A stretch of DNA of 62,188 bases from NCBI GenBank assembly GCA_964396385.1, contig CAYNFH010000007.1, forward strand, positions 1 through 62,188, read 5' to 3'. The position numbers and the translations under genes are program-made. This DNA is from CAYNFH01 sp964396385 (lineage in GTDB: Bacteria > Armatimonadota > Chthonomonadetes > Chthonomonadales > CAJBBX01). Each line of letters begins with the position of its first letter. The first letter of the stretch is position 1. Under the pieces are notes generated by a model. The model did no database searches, had not been told where the DNA came from, and was given only the letters and a program-made list of their open reading frames with translations. This document shows, piece by piece, positions 59,247-62,188 of the stretch.

Positions 59247-60194
59247 ATGACTGTATCCCTATCGGCCTATAGCGGCGCGGCATTTGAGCCCGTGCTCCGG
59301 CTGCTGCGCGACTCCCTGACCGCGGACGCCGTGACGCCCGCGCTGTTCGCGCGCAAGGTGCTGCTGGACCCCAACTTTGAGCCGGAGGGGGCGCCGGTGG
59401 CGCGGGTGGACGGCGAAGTCGCCGGCTTCCTGCTGGCGCTGGCCCGACGCCGGCCGCTTGAGGACGGGCCGGACGACTCGGACCGCGGCTGGATCACGCT
59501 CTTCGCGGTGGATTCCCGCTTCCGCGGGCAGGGAATCGGCCGGGCCTTACTGGAGCACGGGCTGGAGCACCTGCGCGGGCGAGGATGCTCGCGGGCGCTC
59601 GTCTCCCCCTACGCGCCCAACTACTGGACGCCGGGCGTGGACGTGGCCGCCTACCCGGATGCGGTCCGGTTCCTGGAGGCGAGCGGCTTCCGCACGTTGA
59701 TGCGCCCTATCTCCATGGACGCGCGCCTTGTGGGCGCCTGGTCCATCCCGGACTGGCTGCTTGAGCGGGAGGCCGCGCTGGCGCAGGAGGGGTTGGCCGT
59801 GGCGCCGTGGCAGCCCCAGCACGCGCCCGACCTGGCGGCGTTCCTGCGCGCCGAGTTCCCCGGCGACTGGCAGCGGTACGTGCGCGAGACGCAGCTCGGC
59901 ATCGTGGACGGCCGCCGCGCCCCGGACGACCTGCTGGTGGCCACTCTGCAGGGGGAGATGGTCGGCTTCGCGCAGCACGAGGCGGAGCGGTTCGGCCCCT
60001 TCGGCGTGGCGGCCTCGCTGCGGGGCCGGGGCATCGGCGCGGTCCTGCTCTTCCGCATGCTGGACACCATGCGCCGCAAGGGCCACCACAACGCCTGGTT
60101 CCTCTGGACGGACGACGCTACGGCGGACCGAATCTACAAAGCCGCCGGCTTCCAGGAATCCCGCCGGTATGCGATCATGGAGAAACGGCTCTAA
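59247..60194 (+). CDS. Tandem GNAT N-acetyltransferase
   Basis: 315 residues with two acetyl-CoA-binding GNAT domains: VDSRFRGQGIGRALLEHGLE in the first half and VAASLRGRGIGAVLLFRMLD in the second. Such double-GNAT layouts occur in mycothiol synthase-type and many uncharacterised enzymes. The acceptor is unknown. The stop codon is followed at once by a CACAGAGGA repeat arm. Confidence 0.85.
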   Translation: MTVSLSAYSGAAFEPVLRLLRDSLTADAVTPALFARKVLLDPNFEPEGAPVARVDGEVAGFLLALARRRPLEDGPDDSDRGWITLFAVDSRFRGQGIGRALLEHGLEHLRGRGCSRALVSPYAPNYWTPGVDVAAYPDAVRFLEASGFRTLMRPISMDARLVGAWSIPDWLLEREAALAQEGLAVAPWQPQHAPDLAAFLRAEFPGDWQRYVRETQLGIVDGRRAPDDLLVATLQGEMVGFAQHEAERFGPFGVAASLRGRGIGAVLLFRMLDTMRRKGHHNAWFLWTDDATADRIYKAAGFQESRRYAIMEKRL

Positions 60195-60220
60195 CCACAG
60201 AGGACGCAGAGGACACAGAG

Positions 60221-60662
60221 ATGGCAATGGAGCTGAACGAGATTACAGAGGGGATCATTGGTGCGGCAATTGCAGTCCATAGAGCCCTCGGCCCAGGATT
60301 GCTCGAGTCAACGTACGAAGCGTGTCTGGCCTTCGAACTGGCAGATCGAGGCTTCCACTCGGAGCGACAAGTTGGTCTGCCTGTTGTATACCGTGACGTG
60401 CGCCTTGATTGCGGTTACCGAATAGATATTCTCGTTGAGGGGCAGGTCATAGTTGAACTGAAGGCCGTCGATGAACTCATCCCCCTCCACGAGGCCCAGT
60501 TGCTGTCATACCTCAAACTGTCCGGCCGGCGCGTTGGTCTCTTGATCAACTTCAACGTACCGGTGCTAAAGTCCGGCATAAGGCGCCTCGTGAACTCGTC
60601 GTTTCTCTCCTCTGCGTCCTCTGCGTCCTCTGTGGTGAATCCGTCCCTCCGATGCGCCCGCA
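60221..60662 (+). CDS. GxxExxY-family PD-(D/E)XK nuclease-like protein (3' end lost at gap)
   Basis: At least 147 residues before the Ns. The family motif is GLLESTY (Gly26, Glu29, Tyr32). A PD-(D/E)XK-like site follows: Asp69 in YRIDILV, Glu79 and Lys81 in VELKA, Gln93 in HEAQLLSYL. The domain ends near IRRLVNSS (~130), and the remaining residues (FLSSASSASSVVNP) are read from the right repeat arm, so no proper stop is seen before the gap. ATG 60221 immediately follows the left arm. Composition is less GC-rich than neighbours. The family is known as small, often multicopy proteins without settled function; nuclease activity is inference. Confidence 0.75.
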
Positions 60663-60672
60663 NNNNNNNNNN
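60663..60672. other. Assembly gap of 10 Ns
   Basis: The Ns fall in a repeat arm, so the true length of the gap and the gene end beside it are unknown. Confidence 0.98.
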
Positions 60673-60684
60673 CTGTGGTGAATC

Positions 60685-61566
60685 CTACTGAATGAACCTT
60701 CGTGTGCGGAGCCACCCCGCGCACAGCCGGGGCCAGGCGCCGAGGACGGGATCGCCGGTGGCCAGCCCCACGCCGTGGTGGCCGTGCTCGAAGACGTGCA
60801 GCTCGAACGGCACGCCGGCCTTCCGCAGCGCCTCCGCGAACATGAGGCTATTCTCAACCGGCACGGCCTCATCGTCGGCCGTGTGCATGAGGAAGCAGGG
60901 CGGCGTTTGAGCCGTCACCTGCTGCTCATTGGAGAGGAGCTTCACCAGATCCGGCGACGGGTTGTCGCCCAGCAGGTTATGGCGCGAGCCGGTGTGGGTA
61001 AAAGGGTCCGTGAGGGTGATGACCGGGTAGAGGAGCACGCCTAGGTCTGGCCGGCAGCTCACGCGCTCGATGGGGTCCGCCGAGGACGGGCTGCCGTCGT
61101 CGAAGTGGGTGACGGCGGTGGACGCCAGGTGGCCGCCGGCGGAGAACCCCAGGATGCCGATGCGGTGCGGGTCGATACCCCACTCCGCCGCGCGGGCTCG
61201 CAGGGTGCGGATGGCGCGCTGCGCGTCTTCCAGCTCCACGGGGTGGTGGTACTTCGGACCCAGGCGGTACTTGAGCACGACGGCCGTCACGCCCAGCGTG
61301 TTCAGCCACCGCGCCACCGGCTCGCCTTCGTGGGGCGCCAGGTGGGCATAGCCCCCTCCGGGACAGACCACCATCCCCGCCCCGTTCGGCTTCTCCGCCC
61401 GGTAGAGAGTGATGGTGGGGACGTCCGCCGCCTCCGTGCCCTGCTGGCCGGGGACCTGGCCCGCCGGCCAGAGCGGCATCTCCTGGGGCGCCTGCCGCCC
61501 GGCGGATACCACGCGGACCGCCAGCAAAGGCGCGAGCACGCCCACGGCCAGCCAGACCTTGCGCAT
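60685..61566 (-). CDS. Secreted alpha/beta hydrolase (BD-FAE-like esterase)
   Basis: 293 residues with a signal peptide (MRKVWLAVGVLAPLLAVRVV, then SAGRQ). The oxyanion/lid motif is VVCPGGGYAHLAPHEGEPVA, the nucleophile Ser in LGFSAGGHLAS, the Asp in TADDEAVP and the His in FEHGHHGVG. The family removes acyl or acetyl groups from plant polysaccharides, fitting the glycosidase content. It is divergent from queG with only ~32 bases between. Confidence 0.85.
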   Translation of the reverse strand: MRKVWLAVGVLAPLLAVRVVSAGRQAPQEMPLWPAGQVPGQQGTEAADVPTITLYRAEKPNGAGMVVCPGGGYAHLAPHEGEPVARWLNTLGVTAVVLKYRLGPKYHHPVELEDAQRAIRTLRARAAEWGIDPHRIGILGFSAGGHLASTAVTHFDDGSPSSADPIERVSCRPDLGVLLYPVITLTDPFTHTGSRHNLLGDNPSPDLVKLLSNEQQVTAQTPPCFLMHTADDEAVPVENSLMFAEALRKAGVPFELHVFEHGHHGVGLATGDPVLGAWPRLCAGWLRTRRFIQ

Positions 61567-61586
61567 CTATCCCTCCTTCAGACCCG

Positions 61587-61592
61587 TATAAT
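61587..61592 (+). promoter_or_regulatory. TATAAT -10 box placed for a leaderless queG transcript
   Basis: TATAAT ends six bases before GTG 61599, so transcription would begin at or near the start codon. No clear -35 box and no Shine-Dalgarno are seen. Confidence 0.55.
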
Positions 61593-61598
61593 GAGAGC

Positions 61599-62188
61599 GT
61601 GTATGAGCAGCTAGCAAAAGACATCAAGGCCCGCGCCGCGGAGCTGGGGTTCGACCTGTGCGGCATCGCCCCGGCCGTTCCCAGCGCGTTCAAGGCGGAG
61701 TACCGCGCCTGGCTGGATGCCGGCTACCACGGCGAAATGGCCTACATGGCGCGGGATCCGGAGCGAAGGCTGGACCCAAGCCAGCTTCTGCCGGGTGCGC
61801 GCAGCATTGTGGTGGTGGGCCTGAACTACTATACCGAATCGGAGGCGGACACCGACGACCCGTCCCGCGCCGTCTTCGCCCGCTACGCCCGCAACCTGGA
61901 CTACCACGACGTGATGACGCCCCGCCTCCGCACCCTGCTCGCGTACGTGAAGGAGCAGTGCCCCTACGTGGTCCCGACGGAGGACGGAGGACGGAGGACG
62001 GACGGAGAGGGGGAGAGTTCGGAATCCGTTCTCTCACCTCTCACCTCTCACCTCTCACCTCCTGGATCCGCTCTCACGACTCGCGACTCACGACTCACGA
62101 CTCCGTCCCCCACCGAAGGTAAAGTCTACGTCGACACCGGCCCCGTCCTGGAGCGGGAGGTGGCGCGGCTCGCGGGGCTGGGCTGGTT
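61599..62188 (+). CDS. queG: Epoxyqueuosine reductase, N-terminal part (3' end outside window)
   Basis: About 196 residues are visible, starting VYEQLAKDIKARAAELGFDL. Family motifs are CGIAPAVPS, MAYMARDPERRLDPSQLLPG, VVVGLNYY, YARNLDYHDVM and VYVDTGPVLEREVARLAGLG. QueG reduces epoxyqueuosine to queuosine in tRNA anticodons using cobalamin and Fe-S clusters; the Fe-S cysteines lie beyond the window. Residues ~125-169 are an in-frame repeat element between PYVVP and the VDTGP motif, where other QueG proteins have a short turn. The start lies six bases after TATAAT, so it may be leaderless. Confidence 0.9.
   Translation, partial: MYEQLAKDIKARAAELGFDLCGIAPAVPSAFKAEYRAWLDAGYHGEMAYMARDPERRLDPSQLLPGARSIVVVGLNYYTESEADTDDPSRAVFARYARNLDYHDVMTPRLRTLLAYVKEQCPYVVPTEDGGRRTDGEGESSESVLSPLTSHLSPPGSALTTRDSRLTTPSPTEGKVYVDTGPVLEREVARLAGLGW
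61975..62104. repeat. In-frame composite element in queG
   Basis: GGAGGAC heptamers, then GAGAGGG units, TTCGGAATCCG (62018-62028), TCTCACC heptamers inverse to the inner arm, GGATCCG, and an ACTCACG array. At least three unit families are nested and the frame stays open throughout. Confidence 0.9.

Larger units (their letters stand above)
60193..60685. mobile_element. Candidate mobile element: nuclease-like gene between inverted 9-bp-unit arms
   Basis: The left arm AACCACAGAGGACGCAGAGG (60193 on) and the right arm CTCTGCGTCCTCTGTGGTG (60615 on) are inverted copies of CAGAGGACG units, and CTGTGGTGAATCC is repeated again after the Ns. The arms enclose the GxxExxY gene at 60221. The same outer arms occur without this gene at 14391-14537, 47091-47217 and 47773-47921. 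That it moves is inference. Confidence 0.5.

Noticed and set aside
60193..60685. Classical insertion sequence with transposase
   Set aside because: No DDE, HUH or serine/tyrosine recombinase motifs were seen; the only gene is the GxxExxY protein.

Overview
The window looks like chromosomal DNA of a high-GC, outer-membrane-bearing bacterium, most likely an uncultured Armatimonadota or a close relative; this is inference. A TolC/RND/adaptor efflux operon, a beta-barrel remnant and secreted M16 and parvulin proteins imply a diderm cell. A valS T-box riboswitch is more usual in Gram-positive-type (terrabacterial) lineages. A DUF6785-type membrane protein and many secreted glycosidases also fit. 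A run of 10 Ns at 60663-60672 shows this is a draft scaffold.

Layout. 1-1503: a lower-GC, probably foreign pair, the end of a methyltransferase overlapping a guanylate-kinase-like/dCTP-deaminase-fold/membrane-helix fusion. 1505-12481: kelch, M15 peptidase, GH30-like and (alpha/alpha)-barrel glycosidases, DUF6785 transporter-like protein, SDR and a broken outer-membrane barrel gene. 12713-21098: an efflux operon (adaptor, RND pump, MarR, MFS, TolC) with a promoter and candidate operator. 21145-30219: sugar metabolism and peptidases (aldo/keto reductase, zinc dehydrogenase, M24 peptidase, prolyl oligopeptidase, large glycosidase, RraA). 30235-32602: an MFS remnant abutting a solitary type I-like M-S fusion methylase. 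32787-43839: candidate structured RNA, MDR dehydrogenase, a twin pair of LLRP-motif membrane proteins, amidase, paired M16 peptidases (one frameshifted), parvulin and enolase. 43896-57528: promoter, T-box, valS and a long plus-strand series (phosphatase, HIT, uracil-DNA glycosylase, two glycosyltransferases, lipid kinase, nucleotidyltransferase, MFS, CdsA, LysR). 57581-62188: two hydrolases, an M48 peptidase, a double GNAT, a GxxExxY nuclease-like gene inside a repeat element, and the 5' part of queG.

The most striking content is not a gene. About thirty loci carry short tandem arrays of 7, 8 or 9 bp units. Many are arranged as two inverted arms around a short core close to CGGATTCCGG, and some are concentric, with a different unit family inside another. 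They sit between genes, inside a T-box, and in frame inside at least ten protein genes (valS three times, queG, a methylase, a glycosyltransferase and others), where they encode low-complexity inserts without stop codons. Some supply start codons, stop codons or ribosome binding sites. One pair of 9-bp-unit arms flanks a gene for a GxxExxY-family PD-(D/E)XK nuclease-like protein, so a mobile or self-propagating system is a reasonable hypothesis. Several unrelated hairpin-repeat families are also present and pile up on each other.
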